Origin: Sialis fuliginosa
Lineage: Eukaryota; Arthropoda; Insecta; Megaloptera; Sialidae
Assembly: GCA_961205875.1 (NCBI GenBank)
Contig: OY540818.1
Coordinates: forward strand, 11,754,761-11,818,760
Direction of reading: 5' to 3'
Length of the DNA: 64,000 nt
The translations under genes were made by a program, and so were the position numbers. This document shows, one piece after another, positions 1 to 14,706 of this stretch. Numbering within the stretch: position 1 is the stretch's first letter; each line of letters opens with the position of its first letter. Under the pieces are notes generated by a model, which saw only the letters and a list, made by a program, of their open reading frames with translations, was not told where the DNA came from and made no database searches.

Positions 1-980
1 GTAAGTCCTTGTGACTGCACCAATTTTGAATGTAGGTAAACCAATCTGATGTCAACTAAAGTGCCAAGTTGTGGAATAATTAAATAAGACATATTACTTT
101 TAATATATATTTTTTAATTTAATTCAAGCAGGGGGGTAATTTTTTTTTGTAATGAACAATTTTTATGGGTACTTATTATTATGTATTTGTTATTGTGATA
201 GTAACATAAGCACATGACAATATTTCTGTAAGACAATGTTGTCTTTGTTTACTTTTTACTAATTGTTCATTGTAATTGTAAGTATGGTTTGCAAAAACCA
301 TAGAAAAAGATTGAAGGTAGATATAGAGTTAGCAATAATTGTAACAAGATATAAGGTATGCAAATGTGTTTATCACTTGAAGGAAAATAATATGCATGTC
401 AGGTATTGAAGAATATATTGGGGGTGTGATATCATTCTGAAGATCTTGATATCTGTGATTTAATAAGTTAACAGTTTACTACCATGAAGGCAATGTAAAT
501 AAAATTTTAGAATAATGTTTTGTATTAAAATATGCAATTTAAAAAAAAAAACAACTGTGCAAACATTAAAATGTAGAACTTACACTAAAATATACTTGTG
601 CTTTTACAAAAAAGTTGTTTATTACTTTTATATATACATAGTATATTTTACTACAAAAATTATAGTGACCTATTTATAGAAAATTGAATGCTCTACAAAA
701 AAGATTCTAACAAATTTTCACGTAAAATGTGTCGTTCTTGAGATATCTTGAAAAAATAACTATTTTGGGATGTCACACGATTTTGATGATTTTTAAATGG
801 GACTGTCTTCTCAACAGACCCAACCAACCAACCAAGTTTTACTAATATTGCTTACGTTGTTTATGCGTGTGATAAGGATTCAGAGGACAGACAGACACAG
901 AACAAAAAGTGTTTGTTTTTTTCTCATTTTAAAACGATCACAATTTGCAAGAAATCAAAATAAATAACCATGCAACTGAC
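1..980. other. Spermine synthase intron (to window edge), with a repeat fragment
   Basis: No exon of the spermine synthase catalytic domain was found here on the minus strand. The part around 700-905 is an interspersed repeat fragment. Its stretch GGGACTG ... GTGTGATAAGGATTCAGAGG, followed by a GACA-rich tail, is shared with 15860-15960. Confidence 0.6.
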
Positions 981-1095
981 CTGAGCTTGGGAAATATGTC
1001 ATAAATGTGCCCCTCTTCATAATCGGATAAACATGACTGCGCTCTAATGTACCTTCTAAAGTAGTCAGTATAATCTCTCTCATTTCACGTGAACG
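981..1095 (-). CDS. Sms: Spermine synthase exon 2, distal version (B), likely mutually exclusive with A
   Basis: This 115-nt exon lies about 1.1 kb downstream of version A on the minus strand, with acceptor TTTATAG|CGT and donor CTCAG|GTCAG. It reads RSREMREIILTTLEGTLERS, then HVYPIMKRGTFMTYFPSS(G). It has the same phases as version A (0 in, 1 out) and the same layout: Arg start, helix, P-I-x-K-R-G, Tyr, Ser-Ser-Gly end. Most other residues differ. Using both exons together would add 227 nt and break the downstream frame, so only one can be used per transcript. There is no stop codon inside. Confidence 0.7.
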
Positions 1096-2752
1096 CTATA
1101 AACACATAACACATGCAAAACTAATATATTTTACCTTATTACTGGTGTCCATCGGACAGAAGAATTATTTATTTAATACAGTACATATGTAAATAAGTAA
1201 CCAATAAAAGAAGAACTTTTTTTGCAAAATAGAGGTTTTGAAGCAGTAAAAAGTCCTTAATAAAAGTAATATTTGAAAAAAAAATTTATTTGTGGTTAAT
1301 TTCAAAGTGCTACTTTATTTTCACAGTTTAATTTATTTAATTAATAAACATGTTTGATGAAAACTCAGAATAAGTTGAAAATACTTAATTTTATTAATAA
1401 AACCTATATGTATTTTTACTGTAATAGCTAGTAGCATTTTGAAAACAAGTTATTATTATTTGAATATGTTTTTCAATGAATTATTATCTAATATAACATC
1501 TAATGTACAAATACATATTTTCAAAAAGTGGTACCTAAATAAGTAATATAGAAATAGTATATAAGCTTAAGAGGTCAAATCAAATCAGTAAGAATAAGTT
1601 GAAATTTCACACAATTTTAAATAATAAATGAAAAGTTTGTGTGCTGCGCCACTGATAAGTAAAACGACAAATACTCGAGTGCATGTGAGAAAAATATACG
1701 CGCGAGTGAAAAAGACAGGTTACAGTTGCCTGGAAAAAGTAACTACCTAACATCTTTAAAACATTATGTACATATTTGTAGAACTTCAGCAAGTGACAAA
1801 AAATTATGAAGCTTGTTTGACATAGTATTTGTATGTTTTTAGTACGTCATATGAAGTACTTTTAATATTTATATAGCAGTCTGAACAAGAAATCAGTTTT
1901 AACAACAAATGAAGCTTTGAACGATAAACTGATAAATATAAATACAAACATGCTTAAATAAAAAATAATTTGATATTGGTTTACTGTACACCAGCCTCTA
2001 TGAATATGAGTTATGAGACTATGCAGTACATACATTTACCTTTTGAAGTTTTTACAAAAAAATTTATTTTCATAATTGTATGTACTCCATAGTATGTGTT
2101 CATAGCGGCAGATGTAAGGCAGACCAATACCAACAATATATATGAACCCATTCATATTTCATTCCAGCAAAGAATATTTAACAAAGTGAAATCAATGTGC
2201 TAGTCAATGCTAGAATATTATTTATAATCCAACCTGAACTAGAAAGATATACATCTAATTTGGCACCTCTTTTGATTGGAGGGAACACTTTATAACGATA
2301 ACTATCTAGAGAAACACGAATTTTCTGTTCCAATAACTTGAACCGCTGTAAATATTAAAATTATTTATATCATCGTTCTAAACTGGACCACATAACTGTG
2401 TATTCACTTATTATAATGATTGCTTGTATGCATTAAAATCTAATTAATGAAAATTGTATTTTCATCTCACCTCAAAAGTAAGTAAAGGTTCTTGAGCTTC
2501 GCCTTTAAAATATTCAACGTTGATGGTAATTAAACCATGATCAAATATTCTGATCGTAACAAGACTTCCTCGTTCAGCTGAATAAATTTTAAATGAATTT
2601 CCTTCAACAGCCGAGTTGAATATCAACTTTAAATTTGGTAAAAAATCACGAAGTGTATTTTCGATTTTACTTATTGTAGATGCTATTTGTTTATCATTTT
2701 TCATTTGGAGAGGATTAACAGAAAAATCTAATAAAACAGTATTAACAGCCAT
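981..2752 (-). CDS. Sms: Spermine synthase, 5' part of the gene (partial; continues beyond the left edge)
   Basis: Spermine synthase transfers an aminopropyl group from decarboxylated S-adenosylmethionine to spermidine in the cytosol. Only the N-terminal region is in the window. Exon 1 is 2752 down to 2471 (94 codons, ATG at 2752-2750, donor GAG|GTGAG). It contains SLVTIRIFDHGLITINV followed by EYFKGEAQ, matching the N-terminal spermine-synthase domain in animals (pattern ...LRIYPHGL...DGDAQ). The second exon is one of two candidates, 2345-2234 or 1095-981. Both encode the linker that precedes the catalytic domain (P-x-I-x-R-G pattern) and both end in phase 1 after Ser-Ser. The aminopropyltransferase catalytic domain would start in the next exon, which I do not find between 1 and 980, so it lies outside the window. 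The gene is divergent from the RecQ helicase gene at 3583. The family assignment rests on the N-terminal domain only, but the match runs through exon 1 and continues into exon 2. Confidence 0.85.
1096..2233. other. Intron between the two alternative second exons of spermine synthase
   Basis: AT-rich, with no coding similarity seen on either strand. I looked for a third version of exon 2 and saw none. Confidence 0.6.
2234..2345 (-). CDS. Sms: Spermine synthase exon 2, proximal version (A)
   Basis: This 112-nt exon has an acceptor TTTACAG|CGG and a donor TCAG|GTTGG on the minus strand. It is entered in phase 0 from exon 1 and left in phase 1. It reads RFKLLEQKIRVSLDSYRYKV, then FPPIKRGAKLDVYLSSS(G). 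The segment PPIKRGAKLDVYLSSSG aligns with the conserved linker of spermine synthases (PPI-x-RG-x-x-x-D-x-Y). The aspartate and tyrosine positions are kept, so this copy looks closer to the vertebrate form than copy B. Confidence 0.8.
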
Positions 2753-3582
2753 CTCTTTTAATATTTTTAAACGACTTGGAAATGAATTAATTTTAATATA
2801 TTGATTTATGAATATTAATAAAGAACAGTAAACTAAAAAAGAGCTGGGAATTTACACCATAGATAAATTTACACTGACCGGTGAAATTGAAAAATAAATT
2901 TCAGAAATAGGTAGAATGAGACCGAAGCTAGCTTTAAATCGTACAGAATGACAACTCAGTAATTTTAATATTTTTTTTTTAATTTGAACCATTTGAACCA
3001 TAGAATTTGAACGAAATTTAATAATATGATTATTCTGTGTTTATATGTAGAAACGTTTTAATAAAAACCAGGTAAAAATATACGTTTTTGTCAGGGTTTT
3101 TGTTATATTATGTATATAATAAATCAATTTAATTAAAATATTTTTTTATGTAATATTCATGAAATCATAGACTTATAGTCTATGCATTAAATTGATAAAT
3201 GAAGTAAATTTTATTTTAAATTTGGTATGTTGGTGTCTGTGAAAGCTTCTAATCATTGTTAAGTTCACATCAATTCGATCTATTTGAAATGTTCGTTTTG
3301 AATATGACATATTTAAGTCATGTTTTTAATTTTTAATAATGTGTTTGTGATTTGATTATAGATAATTAAAATATTAAAGACTTTCATATTTTACATATTT
3401 TCGTAAATTCAAGTTAAAAAATAATAATTGTGAACTATTCAAATAATTAATTTTATTTGAAGAAATCATGTGTAAATCAAATGAAATATTTCAGTTTAAT
3501 CAGAGAACAAAGTTGAATAAACTTCTATAGTGTGTTCTGTAATGGTATAAATATTCGTAAATAGTAACAAAAAAACATTAAA
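2753..3582. promoter_or_regulatory. Divergent intergenic region of spermine synthase and the WRN-type helicase
   Basis: About 830 bp separate the two start codons, so both core promoters and 5' UTRs should lie here. Arthropod initiator-like TCAGT occurs on the minus strand at 2877-2873 (about 120 bp before the spermine synthase ATG) and on the plus strand at 3491-3495 (about 90 bp before the helicase ATG). The motif is short, so these start sites are guesses. No other gene is visible. Confidence 0.45.
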
Positions 3583-7116
<3,534 letters not shown>

Positions 7117-8405
7117 TGTTGTATCTGTTCTTTTCTTAATTACGTAATATTAAGTTGTTTATAGATATATTTTATTTTGTTGATATTTTCTATAATGTAT
7201 TTCACATTTCTTGTTATATTTTTCTACTCCATATTAAATTATTTTCATTAATTTTTCTTATTTTATTTTTACTATACCTTTTACAGTATGAATTCACACT
7301 TATGAAACATAATTTCACATTAATGAAAACAGATTTCACACAAATGAAATATAAAATCACATTAAAGAAAACTGATTTTGCACAAATAAAATATAATTTC
7401 ACATTAAAGAAAACTGATTTCACACAAATGGAAACAGAATTCACATATAGGAAAATTAATTAGTATAGTGTAGCATTTATTTATGAAAGGATTTATAAAA
7501 TTAAACAAGAAATTATACTTGAAGAACATACAAAAAACATTTTATTTATATACTCATATTTACATAATACTTAAGTACAAAACACAAATAATATAAACAA
7601 ATTTAACAAAAAATTGATTTACAATTCCTTCATTTAAATTACAGTCTATTCACAAATTTTTTTAACAAATACTATATTTTTTAGTTTTATTTTATAATAT
7701 ACTTTTACATTACATAAAATGAAACTGTAATTATAATTAATAATTGAAAAAAATCAATACCTAAGCTGAGATCAATTATAAGAAAATTGATATTTTTGTA
7801 ATTCTTTAAATAATGCTAAATTAATATTCTATTGGTAACAAAATCGATACATATACTAATTTCTTTAGTATTTATAATCATAAGTCATTTCTTAGCATCA
7901 AATATATATTTAAATAAACATTAAAATTAATGGTAACTATATTTCCATACATTTTTAGAGATACAACAAATAAATCTAAATTAACAAAAATTATGTCACT
8001 AGAATATATTTTCGATAACTCCTAATTATTTTTTTAATAAAATTGTGCACTCTAATAATAATAATTAACAAAAATTGATTATAAGTAATTTTGTTATTTT
8101 ATTTTAAAATTAACAGGTGTATAATATCAAGCATTTTGATTAACTGACTTATGCCACAGCCTGTATTAAATTTAATAATTAAAAAAATTGCTAAAAATGG
8201 CAAAAAATTGAGACTCGTTTATAAAATTCGATATAAAAACAATCATGAATCGTTTTGGTCTTATATATTTATTTAAAAGCAATTTTTGCTAAATGAACAC
8301 TATATACCTATTATTAACACTTTCTCAAGTAATAAATTATAATTTTCACAACCAAATTGAAGGCTTTAACAAGAAGATTTTATTAAAATATTAAGTGCAA
8401 TATAT
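7117..8405. other. 3' flank of the helicase gene; includes a 21-bp repeat, otherwise AT-rich
   Basis: Apart from the repeat at 7290-7457 I see no gene. The first AATAAA-like hexamer after the helicase stop lies inside the repeat (about 7385), so the 3' UTR may run through it. Confidence 0.5.
7290..7457 (+). repeat. Eight tandem copies of a 21-bp unit (minisatellite), open as a heptapeptide repeat
   Basis: Eight consecutive 21-bp units, each containing a TTCACA-like core followed by an ATGAAA-like core. Odd and even units alternate in sequence, so a 42-bp higher-order unit is also visible. On the plus strand the array is open and reads as seven-residue repeats such as NFTLMKT DFTQMKY, with an open stretch from 7155 to 7463 (102 codons). 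That stretch starts with a very hydrophobic segment coded by T-rich DNA. Coding status is unknown; it may just be 3' UTR of the helicase gene. Confidence 0.85.
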
Positions 8406-8607
8406 AGTAGTTATCGATAAAAATATACTTAAACTAAAATATACACCTTAACCACAATAAAACAATGTCACTCGACACGTGTTTCGACTTCACAAGAAGT
8501 CCTCATCAGGAGCCTAACAGTTCCAGACTCTAGTTAAGGTGTATATTTTAGTTTAAGTGACTAGAAACCACAGTTTCTCCGTTTTTCCAGTAGTTGATAA
8601 AAATATA
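8406..8607. mobile_element. Small foldback insertion with direct repeats and a hammerhead-like core
   Basis: The body is flanked by near-identical direct repeats, 8406-8427 and 8589-8607, which differ by a 3-nt gap. Inside are perfect 25-bp inverted arms at 8429-8453 and 8534-8558. The loop between the arms carries the ribozyme-like sequence listed separately. The direct repeats look like a target-site duplication. No open frame is present, so it would be non-autonomous. Confidence 0.7.
8468..8515 (-). ncRNA. Hammerhead ribozyme-like motif (minus strand)
   Basis: On the minus strand: CTGATGA (8509-8503), one extra G, stem II GACTTC/GAAGTC with a TTGT loop (8501-8486), GAAA, then the palindrome ACACGTGT as a very short stem III, followed by C. 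Stem I can form from GCTC before CTGATGA and GAGT after that C. This is the catalytic core order of a hammerhead (CUGANGA, stem II, GAAA, stem III, NUH). The predicted cleavage falls after the C at 8474. The extra G before stem II and the short stem III reduce certainty. Short palindromic stem III is known from animal hammerheads that work as dimers. Confidence 0.6.
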
Positions 8608-10679
8608 GTTACTCAAATAATATTTTCCAATCCTTTTCTAACTAAATTAATCTAAGAATTAAATTTACAAACAAATATTTGGTTATTAACACAATTAATC
8701 GATTGATAATTATTTTACTGAGTACTTCTTAATAAATAAAACGTCAACTTCTTTTTCATAAATTATTTATATTAATCATTTAATCATCACTATTATTAAC
8801 TAATCAGTCACGGTTTAAAACGTTGTGTCATAAAATTTAAATTCAAACTATCAAGTTAAAATTTACGTGTATAACAACAATAAATAAGTCAATAATTAAT
8901 TGCAATTAAACAAAAATTTCAAAACTGTTTTTTTAGCAGGTGTGTAAATTTTATTTGGCCACGACCTATTCATAATAACATGTTGCAAAACATCTTCATT
9001 AATTTTCTGCGCACTTTGTCAAATTGATACAATAAAAGTGCAAATCACAAAGTTTGTTGTGTGAGATAAATATTAATGTATTATTCCAAAAAATATTAAG
9101 ACCTGTGCCTCGTGAGCCAGCCTTGAGGAACACTTGAAATAATATTAGGGTCGGATTTATATGTTGGGGCCTCCTGGGAAGCTGTACAAGTGTTGGCTTT
9201 TAATTTGCCATTAATACAGTTATACCACAAGTTACGGCTCTTTGACTTATGTACAATTTTAATTGCCACCCTATCTGAAATCCGACACCAAAAAAATATA
9301 ATAACTCATTCAATACTTATGATAATTCCTCATTAACATTATTTCTTATGGCAACTGTCACATTTACAATTAATCAGTTTAAAACTAGATATAAGTACAA
9401 CGGTAAAGTTTCTCATATTCAGTATTGAACGTATTAAGTAATTCTGAATGAATAATTACTTTATTTCAATGGCACACAATTATCTTCATCAATGTATATA
9501 TGTAGAGTAAATCAATTAAAGATTTATACAAATGATAATATAAATAAATTAAATAAAAGGATATTACGGAGATGCCAAAAGTTATCAATAACGGGAGTGA
9601 CTGGACGAGTTATCAATAGGGAAACATCGTAGTACTAACCAATGTGTGTATTTTTTTTTCTTTTTAATAAAAGAAATAAATCTTGAGTTATGCTTGACAC
9701 ACTCTTAACATACCGTAAATAGTTATACTGATATCTTTATTTATACATGACTTTTTAATAGTATTTTATCATGTTGATAATATAGTAATAATTATATAAA
9801 TTAAAATCACAGACATTAATTTAAATAAATTAAAGAACACGGTTCAAATAAATTTATAATTAAAATTTCTATGGATTATTATTTGTGTACAATATATATA
9901 CACTCAACTAGCTTAAAATTCTAAAGCTTTATATTTTAAGGTAACACTCTTAGCAGCACACACATTTTAAATTTATTAATTTACTTCTAAGAATGTTATT
10001 ATTATTTTACATAATAATATATTTTAGTTTGCACTCCCAACTATGCTTTAATTAGTTTTACGTTTTTATTAAAAATTAAATTATGTATTAATATAATATT
10101 AGCCCGAACAAATGAAATTATTTAGGTAATCTTCTCACATGCAGTCTATTGTAGATTGAGTAGCCTTTTTTGTCTAAAATAATCCAGTTTAGCCACATGG
10201 GAACAATAGTAGACCGCATTCAACAAGAAAATCATTATTTACTGTTACAATGCTGTTTAAAATAATGCAATATAGTGCTAATTATCTGAATGATAGAATA
10301 TTGGTTAATGGATAATCGACATTGTTAATTTTTTAAATAAAATATCAAAGAAAGTACAAATAAATAATAATAATTTCATACACTCTTTATATTAATAACT
10401 ACATTTTTTGGAATTTACTTTTAGTTTCAATAATTATTACACATTATGCAATTGTAAAATAATCATATTTGCTTATATACTTGTGCGTCATTTACAATTG
10501 GTTAAAAAATTCACGAAATTTAGTAGAACTATGACAAACACATATTTAAATCGAGTATGGTTAGACTAACATGATATTAATAAAATTACATACATATATA
10601 TATTACGTACATGTAGTTAAATTATACATATAACTGGTTAAAAATATTTAAGAAACATTACCAATACTGTGTAAATAAA
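8608..10679. other. Convergent intergenic DNA between the helicase and the RING-CH ligase
   Basis: AT-rich, with no gene seen. It must contain the 3' UTR and poly(A) site of the RING-CH gene (minus strand) just below 10680. One possible transposon remnant lies at 9147-9290. Confidence 0.5.
9147..9290. mobile_element. Possible short hAT-like remnant
   Basis: The left end AGGGTCGGATTT and the right end AAATCCGACACC are roughly inverted to one another, and the interior is richer in GC (GGGGCC) than its surroundings. The target duplication is not clear. Confidence 0.3.
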
Positions 10680-12164
10680 TTATAAGAATAAATTTACTTC
10701 CTCGGATTTCAAATTTGGTAACGATTTAAATACATGTTTGTTTTTATTATTACTTTCTGATATATTTTGCACATCAACTAAAGATACTATAGAATGTTTC
10801 CCATTTTTTAAACGACTATTCGTATGTTCTATATCCAAAGCTAACATTTCTTGAATATTAATTTCTAACGGATCAAAACCAGGAGTTTCTAGCCTAAAAA
10901 AATTATCCTGTTTTGATGTACCGGGACAACTGTTAACGGCAGGTTTTCCTTGGACATTATCGTTGCTGTTACCGCTATCAGAACCGGATATGTACTTTTC
11001 ACAAAATACAAAAGTATTTTCAACTTCGTTAGATGAACCAGGCACATCGATTGTACTGCTTTTTTCACCGAATACATTATTTTTATCTAAGTCGAGTGAA
11101 TAGTTAAGGCTATTGTTTGAATTTGATATCAATGCCAGTGAGCAGTTATCTACATTTGTTAAATTGTTATTATAGTTAGAGGTAGTGTCAACACAACTCG
11201 CATTTAAGGGATTGCTTTCTATGTTTGCCACAACTTGAGCAGGTCTAACATTCGTTCTACTCGGGTATGATCCCGTATTGTTTGACGAACGTACCGACAC
11301 TCGGAAAGTTGGCGACGGAGGGGCAATCACTTTTTCTGGAGCGTTTTGAATTAAAATAATCCTAAAATGTATATTTGTTAATTCTGATAATTTGATTTAA
11401 TATTGTCATACTATTACCTATTGTGAGCTCTCCATCTATTACATAAGTGTAGATACTGACGACATTGTATATACATAAACACAGCTCCACCAGTAAAACC
11501 TACAGCAACCACAACGAGTTTTGTCCAAAATGGCCACGCTGAAAAATGAATACAAGTTATTGTTGATCTAAAAGTTAGTTTTAATACCTAAATTTTGAGT
11601 ATATTACCTATAAGTCCTTTCTGTACTTCTTCAGCAGCTCTATCAATAAGGACAAATAGAGACCACACTACACAAAGTGCAGCAACACAATGAAACAATA
11701 CGGCACAACATAGACGACGACGTTCAACACTAGACATTTCTAATCGACGCCACTGTAAGAAATAAATTATATTATTGCATTCTTTACACATTTTAACATA
11801 CATTACTACATATTAACGTTTATGCTATGAATAGACTTACTTCATTAAACGGTTTTATTTTCGTGTGCATTATAAAGTTAAATTTACATAATTCACACGA
11901 CCTAGTTTCTGAAGCTGTTAACCATTGTTGTAAACAAGCTTGATGAACATACTTTAAACTTCCCGAACAGTAACAAGGAGCCAATAATGGGTTCATATTG
12001 TCGGCTTCACAGTGGCATATCCGACATATATCATTGTTCGAAAAAGATATATTAGAACTCGATGAGCCCAATCGAGAACTGCCCTGAGTATACACAGGCT
12101 CTGTTGATGGAACTATCCAGTTTTCAACATCATTGTTTTTAACAGCTATTCTTTGTAATGGCAT
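10680..12164 (-). CDS. MARCHF8: MARCH1/8-type membrane RING-CH E3 ubiquitin ligase, four exons
   Basis: E3 ligase of endosomal and plasma membranes that ubiquitinates membrane proteins. Exons (minus strand): 12164-11841, 11752-11608, 11538-11418, 11361-10680. All are GT-AG with consistent phases, giving 423 residues. The RING-CH zinc finger is C4HC3: Cys47, Cys50, Cys64, Cys66, His74, Cys77, Cys90, Cys93, containing [10 protein letters not shown] first membrane helix spans about 122-144 ([11 protein letters not shown]). A second starts after [17 protein letters not shown] at about 164-183 and is followed by FMYIQC. A juxtamembrane Arg-rich stretch and the IQNAPEK motif (about 201-207) also match MARCH1/8. 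The C-terminal tail of about 215 residues is Asn/Ser-rich, with no recognised domain, and is much longer than in vertebrate MARCH8. The ATG at 12164 gives MPLQRI, like the vertebrate start. An AG just upstream (TTCATTAG) could be the acceptor of a 5' UTR intron. Orthology to MARCH1 versus MARCH8 cannot be resolved in insects. Confidence 0.95.
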
Positions 12165-13519
12165 GTTGTTTCTAATGAATTAAATGCATTAGATCAATCT
12201 AACTTCGGCAATATTAAATTGTTTAGTACGATTCTAGAGACGGTATCATTTTATTTATAATTCAGTCATAATTAACATGAGAAATATTATTAAAAACTAT
12301 AAAATTCACTAAAAAACACTTTTTTGGTAGTACACAACAGTCAGCTGTTTTCGATCTGTCATATTAAGTTTATTATGTTCATATGTAATTTTTTGAAAAT
12401 GAAATCAGCTTTATGGAGTACCATGTAAACGCTGTACTTTTGCTGGCAATGCAGAATACTGTACTTAAAGCTTACATAATCAATGATGCGTGGGAATTTT
12501 GAAGTAATATTAATTTTTTTTTAATATTAAAAATAATTATTTGATTGTTAAATATGATGATAAATGTAGGTACCTATTAATCTTTTTGTAAAACTTTTAA
12601 AAATTCGGTACTATACCACATTACCCCTGAATTTTATTATAATTTGATGAAAATATAAGTCAACATATAAAAAAATAAATATTTATTTCAAGCGACAAAA
12701 AAGACGAGTCGAGTCAATACTGGTTAAGAATAATAAGCCGATAATAAACCAATATTTGTTTGCTGAGATTAATGTTTATTTATCTTAAATAAATCAGCTA
12801 AATAAATATTTAAATTGTAGACATCTTATTTTATTGCGATACTTAAATTAATACAGAAAATATTTGTCGTCCAATATCTAACTTTGTGGCGACCAAATAA
12901 TAAAACAACAATATTTATTTATAAAATTATAAATGTATTATTTTTTTATAATATGCACCTATTTAATATAAGTCATTTTTATAAATTTATAGAAACATAA
13001 ATATTTACGTATCTGTAAAACCGCCATTTTCTGCATGAAAATCTTTTATTTGTTTGTAAAACAAATAAATACTTTTGTCGCATAAGTATTTTTATTAGCG
13101 TATCACATTATACTATACATGTGATCTGAATATCTTTTTTCCGACCTACGTCACAGTATTATTACTAAAGCCCTCCCCCAACCCACTCCCGCTGATTACG
13201 CCACTATTTAAAACAACAGGGGCTTTAAAGGTAAAAATAAAATCAAAATAAATAAATAAATAATTTTTTTTTCGTTAAGTGAAAGGTATATTGTGAGCTT
13301 TTGTCGTTGCAAAATCATTATTAATTTTGTTGAAATCCAACTCCTCAAGTAAATCACTTTTTATGCTGAGCAGTGTGACAGACGGTTTTATGTCATCGTT
13401 GTTCGCCTCATGTGGAGGTCAAAGGGCTTCAACCCTGTCTTAATATGAATTGTTATTTTTACAAAAAAAAATTTTAAAATATTATTAGAATGTTCATATT
13501 TATGTGCAACTCAAATATT
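12165..13519. other. Upstream flank of the RING-CH gene; no other gene seen
   Basis: It should hold the promoter and any 5' UTR exon of the RING-CH gene within the first few hundred bases. The string GATTACGCCACTATTT at about 13194 resembles the end of a hAT element without a visible partner. Confidence 0.45.
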
Positions 13520-13825
13520 TTAAGCAAAAATCAAAAATAGCATTTAATATTAATTTTCACGCTCAATTATAAAACTATAATACCTCTACGTCTTATTTTC
13601 TTGTATTTGAGTCGATTTTTGTATGACGAGTTGAAGTTCACTGCAGGAAGTTTCACAATTTTTTTTGAATTTTTGTATGTTAATTATATAGAAAATGACG
13701 TGAAAAGTTGAAATTTTCAAACCGCAGGTCTGTATCTTGAACTGTTCTCGAGATATAGCCTCTCAAAAACTTTAATTCATCAAAAATACAAGAAAATAAG
13801 ACATAGAATCATTTATTTACTATAT
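13520..13825. mobile_element. Deleted copy of the long-inverted-repeat hAT family found at 19454
   Basis: The sequence CTACGTCTTATTTTCTTG (from 13586), then TATGACGAGTTGAAGTTCAC and CTCGAGATATAGCCTCTC, are shared with both arms of the element at 19454-20414. This copy has one long arm plus a short inverted end (AAGAAAATAAGACATAGAAT near 13790-13810), so most of the second arm is missing. Homology runs from about 13520 to 13825. The outermost hAT ends are not present. Confidence 0.7.
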
Positions 13826-14188
13826 AACAGTAATAAAAACTATGTAATTATAAATGAAAATAAAACGCGAAAAATATACAACTTTTTCTTTCATATACAT
13901 AACGGAAATTATTGAATTTAGTGATTTGTGACAACAATAAAAATTTGATGTCACGAATTTTAATAAAATTGAAATATGTTGTTAAACTTAATGTAAAAAT
14001 AGATTTCTTATTTCCTATTAACAATTTTTCAAAAGGCAGATTTAAAAAAAGTGATCATTGCAAATATATTTTTTAAATGACCTGCTATTGTAGTGAATTT
14101 AAAAATCTAAAAATACCTAACAGTGTTGATACACCAATAAAATTTCAAGTGATGAATACAAATTTTTGTTTTTGTTTTACGATTTTTT

Positions 14189-14276
14189 GCTTATGCATGT
14201 TGGGGTCCCAGGCCCCTCTAGTTTGGGGGTCCTGTATCATGTATACACCTGCTATATCGGTAGCTACGCCTCTGCA
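14189..14276. mobile_element. hAT-type terminal fragment
   Basis: Ends with GTAGCTACGCCTCTG, a common right terminus of hAT elements (reverse CAGAGGCGTAGCTAC), preceded by a GC-rich GGGGTCC/GGCCCC stretch. I could not find a left end. Confidence 0.35.
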
Positions 14277-14399
14277 TTATATTTTAAAAAGACAAAGCAA
14301 ATAAAAATCAAATTATATTATCTAAAAAAATCTAATAGCACTAAATAAAGAACCTAAAGATTCTGAAAGCACAACCCACACAAAAGCCATTTGACTGAA

Positions 14400-14700
14400 A
14401 CACAGTGCAAGAGAGGAGAGAACAACAACATCGGAATGCAGCGCGATGCACCGCTGGTGGTGGCGGAGGCCGGTAGCTGTTGCTGGAGGAACATCCATAC
14501 ACACATACTCTTACACACACATGCATACATATCCACATATACACGCACCCACACACGCACATAATACCGCGTCGTCCTTGTGACGTAGCTCCGGTGCCGA
14601 GGTCGACGGCGGCGCGGCGATGGTGTTGGCGAGTGCGGGACGTGCGGAGGAAGGAGTGTACGTGCAGGGCCGTATCTAAACGGTTATGCTAGGGCGGGCG
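14400..14700. promoter_or_regulatory. GC-rich island with CA-rich microsatellite
   Basis: Unlike the AT-rich surroundings, this stretch is rich in G, C and CpG (for example near 14440-14480 and 14580-14690). It contains an interrupted ACACAC tract at 14500-14560. Several frames stay open, but they are simple consequences of the composition. It could be a promoter or untranslated exon. The CAGGGCCGTATCT at about 14666 also resembles a hAT left end. Confidence 0.35.
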
Positions 14701-14706
14701 ATAATA

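Noticed and set aside
1-6. GTAAGT at the very start, as a donor site of a plus-strand exon to the left
   Set aside because: The gene at this edge is on the minus strand and there is no exon sequence to support a plus-strand donor.
7214-7444. Minus-strand 76-codon frame across the 21-bp repeat
   Set aside because: It is the mirror of the plus-strand repeat; a repeat with a unit length divisible by three opens several frames.
14341-14562. Cys-rich frames near the CA microsatellite
   Set aside because: CVCVC-type peptides are translations of simple repeats.
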